Of a stretch of DNA of 6,841 nucleotides, positions 1 through 5,358 are shown piece by piece. The stretch is taken from positions 1-6,841 of the forward strand of contig CAADVA010000033.1 in assembly GCA_900752345.1 (NCBI GenBank), in the 5' to 3' direction. The translations under genes and the position numbers were made by a program. The notes beneath the pieces were generated by a model that worked only from the letters and a program-made list of their open reading frames with translations, did not search any database and was not told the DNA's origin. Each line of letters starts with the position of its first letter. The first letter of the stretch is position 1. This DNA comes from an uncultured Collinsella sp. (lineage in GTDB: Bacteria > Actinomycetota > Coriobacteriia > Coriobacteriales > Coriobacteriaceae).

Positions 1-152
1 ACGTGCCGCGGCGCTCCGCGGGCCGTGCCCCCTCCGCCCCCACCCTGCAGGGCATCGCAAAGCCGGTCAACGACCTGTCGCGTGGCTGCTCTGCCGACGA
101 CATCGTGGGCGTCGTGGCCATCACCGCCGTCCAGGCTCAGATGGCTGAGTAG
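1..152 (+). CDS. pta: Phosphate acetyltransferase, C-terminal fragment
   Basis: This is the 3' end of a plus-strand gene cut by the left edge of the window, read in the frame starting at base 3 and ending at TAG 150-152. The visible C-terminus contains LQGIAKPVNDLSRGC followed by a DDIV...AITAVQAQ tail. This is the signature end of the PTA_PTB family, which interconverts acetyl-CoA and acetyl phosphate in the cytoplasm. Acetyl phosphate is the substrate of the acetate kinases encoded opposite at 506-3026, so the two halves of the pathway are neighbours but convergent. The first 14 or so codons (3-44) are very C-rich and fit the family poorly, although the frame is open. A sequence error or true local divergence near the edge is possible. 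The assignment from the C-terminal motif is firm. Confidence 0.88.
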   Translation, partial: VPRRSAGRAPSAPTLQGIAKPVNDLSRGCSADDIVGVVAITAVQAQMAE

Positions 153-167
153 CGGACGTACTCGCCC

Positions 168-298
168 GAAGGCCGTACGGGCTAACCCCTGAAAACGTCC
201 TCGACCAATGAAACGCCCCCGTTCTGCTCCTTCGGAGCTACGAACGGGGGCGTTTCTGGTCTGCGGAGTGTTTTCAGGGGTTAGCCCGTACGGCCTTC
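168..298. repeat. 131-nt nested palindrome (long hairpin) behind pta
   Basis: Two perfect 29-bp inverted arms, 168-196 and 270-298 (left arm begins GAAGGCCGTACGGGC), flank a 73-bp core that is itself palindromic. In the core, GACCA 203-207 pairs with TGGTC 257-261, a perfect 15-bp stem pairs 210-224 with 242-256, and GCTCC 226-230 pairs with GGAGC 234-238 around a TTC loop. Just outside the arms, GTAGCGG near 149-155 can also pair with CCGCTAC 301-307 across a bulge. The whole segment can fold into one long hairpin on either strand. The inner part resembles a terminator. The outer arms exceed what a terminator needs and may mark a dispersed repeat or a small invertible or inverted-duplicated element. 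That interpretation is inference. Confidence 0.9.
210..256. terminator. pta: Probable intrinsic terminator of pta (core of the palindrome)
   Basis: A perfect 15-bp GC-rich stem (GAAACGCCCCCGTTC / GAACGGGGGCGTTTC) with a second 5-bp stem above it lies 57 nt after the pta stop. The T-run is short on either strand (GTTTC then TGG on plus, GTTTCATT on minus), so termination may be partial in each direction. It is the only terminator-like structure directly behind pta. The competing outer 29-bp arms could alter how it folds during transcription. Confidence 0.6.
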
Positions 299-447
299 TA
301 CCGCTACGTAGTAATCAGGGTATCTGGGGTGGACGGCGGCTTGGCTACGAGCTGGGTCTGAAAAATCTGAACGGATGGGTGTCGTTGCTGAAAGTGCAGG
401 CGTTGCCGGCGATGATCACTTTGGAACTGGAATTTCCGTATGCCAGC
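299..447. other. Intergenic stretch with no recognisable gene
   Basis: Between the palindrome and the ackA terminator there is about 150 bp without a recognisable protein, RNA gene or promoter. The palindrome CTACGTAG lies at 304-311. The minus strand is open from about 486 down to TAG 304-306 but has no ATG and no ribosome binding site, and it runs through the terminator at 448-483, so I do not call it a gene. The plus-strand frame crossing here starts inside the hairpin core and also looks non-coding. The stretch could be repeat-derived, but nothing in the window proves that. Confidence 0.5.
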
Positions 448-483
448 AAAAAGGCCTCCCGAGCTGTTGCTCAGGAGGCCTTT
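448..483 (-). terminator. ackA: Rho-independent terminator of the ackA copy at 506-1684
   Basis: A perfect 10-bp stem (AAAGGCCTCC 450-459 with GGAGGCCTTT 474-483) is topped, after one C/A mismatch, by GAGC 461-464 with GCTC 469-472 and a TGTT loop. On the minus strand the hairpin is followed by TTTTT (complement of 448-452), 22 nt after the ackA stop. On the plus strand it is followed by CGTTT, so it may also stop read-through from pta. Confidence 0.92.
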
Positions 484-505
484 CGTTTACATGCAAACGG
501 GTGCG

Positions 506-1684
506 TTAGTTGTTCTTGGTCAGGCGTTCGACGTCGTGGGCGATCATGTATTCCTCGTCGGTGGGGATGACCATGACCGTGACGGCGGAACCGGCGGCAC
601 TGATGACCTGAGGCCCGTTGCCCACGGCCTCACGGTTCTTGTTGTTGTCGATGCGCACGCCCAGCCACTCAAAGCAGTCGCAGAAGGCCTTACGAATCGA
701 CCAGTCGTTCTCACCGATGCCGGCAGTGAAGGTGATGGTATCCACGCCCGCCATGGAAGCGATCATGGAGCCGGCCTGCTGCATAGCCTTGTAGGCGAAC
801 ATATCGAAGGCGAGCAGGCAGCGCTCATCACCCTCGGAAGCGCGCGTGCGGATGTCACGGGCGTCGTTGGAGATACCCGAGATGGCAAGCAAACCAGACT
901 GCTTGTTCATCATGTCGTCGACTTCCTGGTAGCTGTAGCCGCCCTCGCGCTGCAGGTAGCACACGGTAGCCGGGTCGATAGAGCCGCAGCGGGTTCCCAT
1001 TATCAGGCCGTCAAGCGGCGTGAGGCCCATCGTGGTGTCGCGGCACACGCCGTCCTCAATGGCGGCAAGCGAGGCACCGTTGCCCAGATGGCACGAAAGC
1101 AGGCGGTGGCAGCGCGAGCCCAGGATCTCCTTGGCCATCATCCACTCGTAGCGGTGGCTCGTACCGTGTGCGCCGTACTTGCGCACGTGGTACTTGTCGC
1201 ACACGTCCTTGGGCAGCGCGTAGGTGTAGGCGACCTCGGGCATGGTCATGTGGAACGAGGTGTCAAAGACGGCCACGTTGGGCAGCTCCGGATACTTCTC
1301 GCGGCAATATTCGATTGCCGCGGCCTCGCCGTAATTGTGCAGCGGAGCGAGCGGGGCCACCTCAAGGATCTTAGCCATGACCTCATCGTCGACGACCGCG
1401 GAATCATCGAAGTGCCAGCCGCCCTGAACGATGCGATGCCCAATGCCATCAATCGTAAAGTCGGTCTTCTCGAGCTCCTCGAGCACGCGAGCGATAGCAG
1501 AGCGATGATCGGGGAAAGGGACCTCCTCGGTCTGCTTGGCGCCACCGTTCTCGGAGTGGCCAAAGATGCCCATGTCCGAACCGATACGTTCGCAGTTGCC
1601 CTTGGCGAAAACCTCTCGGGTATCGGTATCCAAAAGCTGATATTTAAGGCTTGAGCTGCCGGCGTTGACAACAAGTACGTTCAT
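506..1684 (-). CDS. ackA: Acetate kinase, downstream copy (canonical active site)
   Basis: The 392-aa cytoplasmic kinase interconverts acetyl phosphate plus ADP and acetate plus ATP, completing acetate fermentation with Pta. Motifs of the acetokinase family (ASKHA fold) appear in order: NAGSSSLKY at 7-15, GHR with R84, APLH with H116, the catalytic Asp D141 in FDTSFH, GAHGTSH at 171-177 (H173, H177), CHLGNGAS at 198-205 (N202), GTRCG with R232, TAGIGEN at 320-326 and PTDEE at 374-378. These correspond to R91, H123, D148, H180, H184, N211 and R241 of the Methanosarcina thermophila enzyme. The position equal to its H94 is Gln87. The ATG has AAAGGAG (1689-1695) 4 nt upstream. It is a tandem paralogue of the gene at 1848-3026 but has its own leader and terminator. 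Codon use is less biased than in the paralogue. Confidence 0.97.
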   Translation of the reverse strand: MNVLVVNAGSSSLKYQLLDTDTREVFAKGNCERIGSDMGIFGHSENGGAKQTEEVPFPDHRSAIARVLEELEKTDFTIDGIGHRIVQGGWHFDDSAVVDDEVMAKILEVAPLAPLHNYGEAAAIEYCREKYPELPNVAVFDTSFHMTMPEVAYTYALPKDVCDKYHVRKYGAHGTSHRYEWMMAKEILGSRCHRLLSCHLGNGASLAAIEDGVCRDTTMGLTPLDGLIMGTRCGSIDPATVCYLQREGGYSYQEVDDMMNKQSGLLAISGISNDARDIRTRASEGDERCLLAFDMFAYKAMQQAGSMIASMAGVDTITFTAGIGENDWSIRKAFCDCFEWLGVRIDNNKNREAVGNGPQVISAAGSAVTVMVIPTDEEYMIAHDVERLTKNN

Positions 1685-1734
1685 GAGACTCCTTTGCAGT
1701 GCAATACGGTCGACGCAGACCCCTTAAGGCGGCC

Positions 1735-1796
1735 GCATTTTAATAAGAAGTTATCATATCTTGATAAATAGCTATCAGCATATCGCCCAACGAGCG
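1735..1796 (-). promoter_or_regulatory. Candidate promoter/operator region of the downstream ackA
   Basis: The 163-bp gap between the kinase genes contains a sharply AT-rich island. Read on the minus strand it offers -10-like hexamers TATGAT (complement of 1753-1758) and, further downstream, TATTAA, but no good -35. An inverted repeat TGATA 1762-1766 / TATCA 1773-1777 with a 6-nt spacer lies just upstream of the first -10-like hexamer and could bind a regulator. With the terminator at 1798-1836 just upstream, an independent promoter here is expected. The exact hexamers are uncertain. Confidence 0.45.
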
Positions 1797-1797
1797 C

Positions 1798-1836
1798 AAA
1801 AGAGGGGCCGAACGGCGCTCGGTCGTCCAGCCCCTC
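1798..1836 (-). terminator. Rho-independent terminator of the upstream acetate kinase
   Basis: On the minus strand GAGGGGC (complement of 1830-1836) pairs with GCCCCTC (complement of 1802-1808) and is followed by TTTT (complement of 1798-1801). The loop is GC-rich and can form a further CCGA/TCGG stem. It starts 11 nt after the stop of the gene at 1848-3026, so the two kinase genes are probably not a simple co-transcribed pair. Confidence 0.82.
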
Positions 1837-1847
1837 CCCTCTTGCAA

Positions 1848-3026
1848 TTACTTGCCGTTGACGATGCGCTCGACGTCAGAAGCGATCATGAACTCCTCGT
1901 CCGTGGGGATGACGAAAATCTTGACCTTGGAATCCTTGGCAGACAGGCACCAAGCGCCGTCACCACGCAGGGCGTTGCGGGCATGATCCATCTTGACGCC
2001 CATAAAGGCCAGACGGTCGGCGACGCCGGCACGAACGGCCGGAGCGTGCTCACCGATGCCAGCGGTGAAGACCAGCGTGTCCATGCCGCACATGGAAGTG
2101 GCCATCTCGGCAGCCTTGGCGGCAATCTTGTAGACGAACATGTCGAAGGCAAGCTGAGCCTCGGGGTCACCAGCAGCGGCGAGCTCCTCGACGTTGCGGC
2201 AGTCGTTGGTCTTGCCGCCGGTCACAGCCAAAAGGCCGGACTTCTTGTTCATCATCTCGTCGACCTCGTCGAAGGTGTAGCCGCCCTCGCGCTGCAGGTA
2301 GCACACGGTAGCCGGGTCGATGGAGCCGCAGCGGGTGCCCATCATGACGCCGTCGAGAGGGGTGAGACCCATGGTTGTATCCATGCACTTGCCGTCCTCG
2401 ATGGCGCACAGGGAAGCACCGGAACCGATGTGGCACACGACGACCTTGCGGGCCTCGCCGTTGGTCATCTCGTCGACCTTCTTGGAGATGTAACGGTAGC
2501 TGGTGCCGTGGGCGCCGTACTTACGGATGTGCAGCTTGTCGCAAACGTCCTTGGGCAGAGCGTAAGTCTTGGCGACCTCGGGCATGTTGAAGTGGAAGGC
2601 GGTGTCATAGACCGTGACGTTGGGCAGGTCGGGATACTGCTCCAGGCAGAACTCGATAACGTTGGCCTCGGGATTGTTGTGGAGCGGCGCGAGCGGGGCG
2701 ACCTCGCGGATCTTAGCGAGAACGTCCTCGTCGACGAGGGAGGAGTCGCCAAAGTACCAACCGCCCTGAACGATGCGGTGGCCGATGCCCTCAATCTTGA
2801 CGCCGTTGGCCTCGAGGTCCTTCAGGACAACCTCGATGGCGACCTTGTGGTCGGGGAACTCGATGTTCTCGGTCACCTTCTTGGAACCGTTGGCAGCATG
2901 GGTGAAGGTACCGCCGGTGAAGCAGACGCGCTCGCAGGAGCCCTTTGCGGACACCTTGTGGGACTTGGTATCGATGACCTGATACTTAAGGGTCGAAGAT
3001 CCTGCGTTGACGACCAGAACGTTCAT
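1848..3026 (-). CDS. Acetate kinase paralogue, upstream copy (variant active site)
   Basis: The 392-aa acetokinase-family protein is a tandem paralogue of the gene at 506-1684. It is collinear almost throughout and well over half identical by eye. It keeps N7, K14, R84, H116, catalytic D141, H173, H199, R232, TAGIGEH and PTDEE, so a phosphotransfer reaction on a short-chain acid is expected. Two near-invariant positions differ: GTSH is GTSY (Y177, M. thermophila H184) and LGNG is IGSG (S202, M. thermophila N211). Gln87 replaces H94, as in its partner. Codon use is strongly biased in the part I checked (Lys almost always AAG, Phe TTC), suggesting high expression. The start ATG follows GGGAG (3031-3035) by 4 nt. 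It may be the main acetate kinase of the cell, or it may have shifted substrate preference or kinetics. The family is certain, the exact substrate is not. Confidence 0.93.
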   Translation of the reverse strand: MNVLVVNAGSSTLKYQVIDTKSHKVSAKGSCERVCFTGGTFTHAANGSKKVTENIEFPDHKVAIEVVLKDLEANGVKIEGIGHRIVQGGWYFGDSSLVDEDVLAKIREVAPLAPLHNNPEANVIEFCLEQYPDLPNVTVYDTAFHFNMPEVAKTYALPKDVCDKLHIRKYGAHGTSYRYISKKVDEMTNGEARKVVVCHIGSGASLCAIEDGKCMDTTMGLTPLDGVMMGTRCGSIDPATVCYLQREGGYTFDEVDEMMNKKSGLLAVTGGKTNDCRNVEELAAAGDPEAQLAFDMFVYKIAAKAAEMATSMCGMDTLVFTAGIGEHAPAVRAGVADRLAFMGVKMDHARNALRGDGAWCLSAKDSKVKIFVIPTDEEFMIASDVERIVNGK

Positions 3027-3043
3027 GTGTCTCCCTACTAACA

Positions 3044-3060
3044 GGCGGTGTGGCGCCGCC
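3044..3060 (-). promoter_or_regulatory. Small GC-rich hairpin in the leader of the upstream acetate kinase
   Basis: GGCGG 3044-3048 and CCGCC 3056-3060 form a 5-bp stem with a 7-nt loop, 7 nt upstream of the ribosome binding site at 3031-3036. It could stabilise the mRNA 5' end or modulate ribosome access. No known riboswitch architecture is recognised in this leader. Confidence 0.3.
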
Positions 3061-3079
3061 AGGTTACATACGCTTCAAT

Positions 3080-3113
3080 AATAAACCCAAACGCCCTCGC
3101 GCTCGGGTTTATT
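3080..3113 (-). terminator. Probable terminator of the MFS transporter gene
   Basis: AATAAACCC 3080-3088 and GGGTTTATT 3105-3113 form a perfect 9-bp stem with a 16-nt GC-rich loop, 33 nt after the MFS stop. The minus-strand sequence that follows (ATTG) has no clean T-run, so efficiency is uncertain. It lies 54 nt upstream of the acetate kinase start. If that gene's promoter is further upstream, the hairpin would sit in its leader. Confidence 0.6.
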
Positions 3114-3146
3114 GCGTTGATATATAAGTTATCGGTGCCTAAATAC

Positions 3147-4307
3147 TCATGGCCTTTGGCTTGTAAGACGAAAGAGCGCGGGGATATACACCAGAGAAGA
3201 AATCCCGAGCGCAACAAGCAATATGACTCGAATATCCGCGATGCTGCTCAACGCAGCATTGAACAGGTAGAAAAGGATGGCACCCACCGCCACCATCTGG
3301 CTTTGAACCGAAATCAGTGAACAGCGCATCGAAGAATCGGCAGCATTTTGAAAAATCGAGTATTTGATTGGGGCAAACAACGAGTACGCAACCGTCTGCA
3401 GCACATAGAACACGGGCAGCAAATTAGCCGGAGTAAGGGGAATCAAAAACAAAGCTGTCAATACTAAGCGAATGATGCCGCAAATACGCGTAAAACGGCC
3501 CTTGTCGACACGAGCAATCACACTGGGCACAATAAATCCTATGGAGGCGGAGGCAAGGAGCTGGACCGCAATGGTCACGCCCGAAGCGACGGCATTCATT
3601 CCGCGGCCTGCAAGCAACAGTGAGAAGAAGTCTTCCAGGGCGACGAAGGCAAATGCCTGAGAACAGTCCATGATGAACGCTGACCGAAGAATGCCATTAC
3701 CCGCAATAGCAGCACCGATCATCTTCGGGCTCATTCCATGCCCAGGTGTCACCGCAGCGCCCTCTCTTCTCGCCTCAGGAATACAGACAACGACAACCAA
3801 TGTCAGCACCATTGTGATGATATCGACCGAAAGCCCAATGAGATACGCGCCAGCGGACGAAATGAAACCGCCCACACAAGCGGAGAGGGCATAAGAGGCA
3901 TAGAAAACAAATCGCTCAACGACATTAAGTCTTACGAGCTGGTCCTGAGAGACGCTGTCAATGTAAATCGCTTCTATGGATCCGCTCAGACATGCAACGG
4001 CAAAACCTTTGAGAGCGAACGCACCGATTAAAAGCAGAGGAGAACGGACGAGAAGCAGGGCGGCGTAGTATCCAAGCATCCCCACGACGCCAACGAGACC
4101 GCTTGTCTTTCGTCCAAACCTATCAGCAATATAGCCAGTAGGAACTTCAAGGATGAACTTGCTCACTTGATATGCAATCATCATGCTAGAAATCGCCACC
4201 ATCGAGAATCCGACGAATTCAAGGTAAACCGTCAGAAAATACAAAATGGTGCTGAAGTTCGACAGAAAAACGAACGTCATATAAAGCAAAACCGTACGGT
4301 TTTTCAT
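3147..4307 (-). CDS. MFS transporter (drug/metabolite efflux type)
   Basis: The 386-aa integral membrane protein has about twelve hydrophobic segments along its length and a short central polar loop around residues 178-195. The MFS motif A is clear in the loop between segments 2 and 3: GYIADRFGRK at 58-67, preceded by EVPT as in many proton-coupled exporters. This supports Major Facilitator Superfamily membership. The substrate cannot be read from the sequence. I start at ATG 4305-4307 because GGAGG (complement of 4315-4319) lies 7 nt upstream. A longer in-frame version would begin at a TTG at 4331 and would bury that ribosome binding site. The lysR gene lies 113 bp upstream on the same strand, so the transporter is a plausible target of that regulator. 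Base composition is more AT-rich than in the flanking kinase genes. Confidence 0.92.
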   Translation of the reverse strand: MKNRTVLLYMTFVFLSNFSTILYFLTVYLEFVGFSMVAISSMMIAYQVSKFILEVPTGYIADRFGRKTSGLVGVVGMLGYYAALLLVRSPLLLIGAFALKGFAVACLSGSIEAIYIDSVSQDQLVRLNVVERFVFYASYALSACVGGFISSAGAYLIGLSVDIITMVLTLVVVVCIPEARREGAAVTPGHGMSPKMIGAAIAGNGILRSAFIMDCSQAFAFVALEDFFSLLLAGRGMNAVASGVTIAVQLLASASIGFIVPSVIARVDKGRFTRICGIIRLVLTALFLIPLTPANLLPVFYVLQTVAYSLFAPIKYSIFQNAADSSMRCSLISVQSQMVAVGAILFYLFNAALSSIADIRVILLVALGISSLVYIPALFRLTSQRP

Positions 4308-4389
4308 GCTCCGCCCTCCAAGAGTCAGCAATCTAAATCGGAATCTTGGAAAAGCATGAGGGCAAAGCTGTCAGCTATGTGTTGCAAGG

Positions 4390-4408
4390 CGTCAATAATC
4401 ACTTGACG
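4390..4408. promoter_or_regulatory. Inverted repeat between lysR and the MFS gene, candidate operator
   Basis: CGTCAA 4390-4395 and TTGACG 4403-4408 form a perfect 6-7-6 inverted repeat 12 nt after the lysR stop and 82 nt before the MFS start. Symmetric sites of this size are typical for dimeric regulators, and the LysR protein encoded next door is the obvious candidate. It lacks a T-run, so it is unlikely to be a terminator. Binding is inferred, not shown. Confidence 0.45.
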
Positions 4409-4420
4409 TCTCGAAGCCAA

Positions 4421-5317
4421 TTAATTTCGCGAAGCAAGATGACGCAATAGGTGCAGAAAAACCGTCTGGTGTCGATCAGTCCAGGAATTTTGCCGATAGC
4501 AAAAGTAGATAGGCAAGGTTACATCACGCGAGCCTTCAATGGAGCACTCACTCACTTCTGATCCATCCGATGCGAGAGAGGACCCGGACAAACTCAATAT
4601 CAATCCCCCGGCTTGAAGAAACTCAGCCTGAGCCCTGCTTCCGTATTCAACATCACGGAAGCGAAAATTGACGAGCTGGGCTTCAGGGCATTGGTTGATC
4701 GCATTGAGACAGGGTGACAAATTAATGGGAACAGCGAGCCTGCCGCCCAGTAACTCACGAACGGTCATAGCGCCCACGGATTGATGACCCGCTGGGCAGG
4801 AAAGAACCTTGAGCTCCTTTTCACCCAAGTATTTCGAAGAAAGGACACTATCCCTTGGTTCCTCAAATGAGATGGCCGCATCCGAAATGCCAAGCACAAG
4901 TGATTCAAAGCATGTAGCCGTTGGCTGATGCCACACATCAAGGTGAATATGAGGGTGCGAGCTTTCAAACGAGTCATACCAGTTTTCGGCAAAAAGTCGC
5001 CCCCGCCCATGAAGGCAGGGGGCGTAAAGACGAAAGTGGCCGTCGGGCGAGACGCCGTCGTCCCTCGATTGAGCGTACTTTTTGAGATCGTCGACTTGTG
5101 CCAGGATCACGCGTGCACGACGCGCAAATTCTCTGCCCGCCGAAGACAAAACAGCCTCACCCGCCGATCGGTCAAGCAAAACAATCTGATACTCAGATTC
5201 CAACTTTTTGATTGCCGACGAAACGGCCTGCGGACTCACATGAACGGCGCGAGCTGCTTTGCGCACGCCGCCATAGTTCGCTACCGCTTGAAGGTATTCG
5301 AGTTGAGAAAGCTGCAT
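4421..5317 (-). CDS. LysR-family transcriptional regulator
   Basis: The 298-aa protein has standard LTTR length. Residues 3-62 form the winged helix-turn-helix, with LEYLQAVANYGGVRKAAR, then HVSPQAVSSAIKKLE as the recognition helix region and a wing ending at LSSAG. A linker helix covers about 63-88. Residues 93-298 form a periplasmic-binding-like effector domain, weakly conserved as usual, so the ligand is unknown. It contains seven cysteines (101, 136, 174, 203, 210, 258, 273). The ATG has GGAG (complement of 5324-5327) 6 nt upstream. The HIT gene ends 41 bp upstream on the same strand with no terminator between, so read-through is possible. It likely controls the MFS gene downstream and perhaps itself. 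A terminator-like hairpin lies inside the coding region at 4991-5024. Confidence 0.94.
   Translation of the reverse strand: MQLSQLEYLQAVANYGGVRKAARAVHVSPQAVSSAIKKLESEYQIVLLDRSAGEAVLSSAGREFARRARVILAQVDDLKKYAQSRDDGVSPDGHFRLYAPCLHGRGRLFAENWYDSFESSHPHIHLDVWHQPTATCFESLVLGISDAAISFEEPRDSVLSSKYLGEKELKVLSCPAGHQSVGAMTVRELLGGRLAVPINLSPCLNAINQCPEAQLVNFRFRDVEYGSRAQAEFLQAGGLILSLSGSSLASDGSEVSECSIEGSRDVTLPIYFCYRQNSWTDRHQTVFLHLLRHLASRN
4991..5024 (-). terminator. Terminator-like hairpin inside the lysR coding sequence
   Basis: On the minus strand CGCCCCC (complement of 5018-5024) pairs with GGGGGCG (complement of 4998-5004). GCC/GGC (5014-5016 with 5005-5007) extends the stem after a one-base bulge. The run TTTTT (complement of 4991-4995) follows 2 nt later. 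This is the layout of an intrinsic terminator, placed over codons for residues about 99-109 of LysR. It may cause premature termination or attenuation of lysR, or may be a chance result of Gly/Arg/Pro codons. Confidence 0.45.
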
Positions 5318-5358
5318 AGACTACTCCAAAGGCAGCCAAGTCGACGGGCTACGCGTCC

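Noticed and set aside
304..486. Minus-strand open stretch ending at TAG 304-306
   Set aside because: It has no ATG or ribosome binding site and reads straight through the ackA terminator. A degenerate gene or repeat remnant cannot be excluded, but nothing supports a call.
208..570. 120-codon open frame on the plus strand behind pta
   Set aside because: It starts inside the palindrome core, runs through the ackA terminator into the end of ackA, and encodes no recognisable protein.
440..1654. 404-codon open frame on the plus strand
   Set aside because: It is antisense to the acetate kinase at 506-1684. Its His/Val/Gly/Ala/Arg-rich product is what a reversed GC-biased gene gives, and its start lies in a terminator region without a convincing ribosome binding site.
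506..3026. GAHGTS and GTRCGSID variants in both kinases as unusual active-site changes
   Set aside because: From memory of characterised acetate kinases, Ala before this His occurs in the E. coli enzyme and GTRCGSID in M. thermophila, so these are ordinary variants.
1761..3041. 426-codon open frame on the plus strand
   Set aside because: It is antisense to the acetate kinase at 1848-3026. Its resemblance to the other antisense frame only reflects homology of the two sense genes.
4308..4331. Eight-codon N-terminal extension of the MFS gene from TTG
   Set aside because: The GGAGG ribosome binding site for ATG 4305-4307 lies within it, so the shorter start is preferred.
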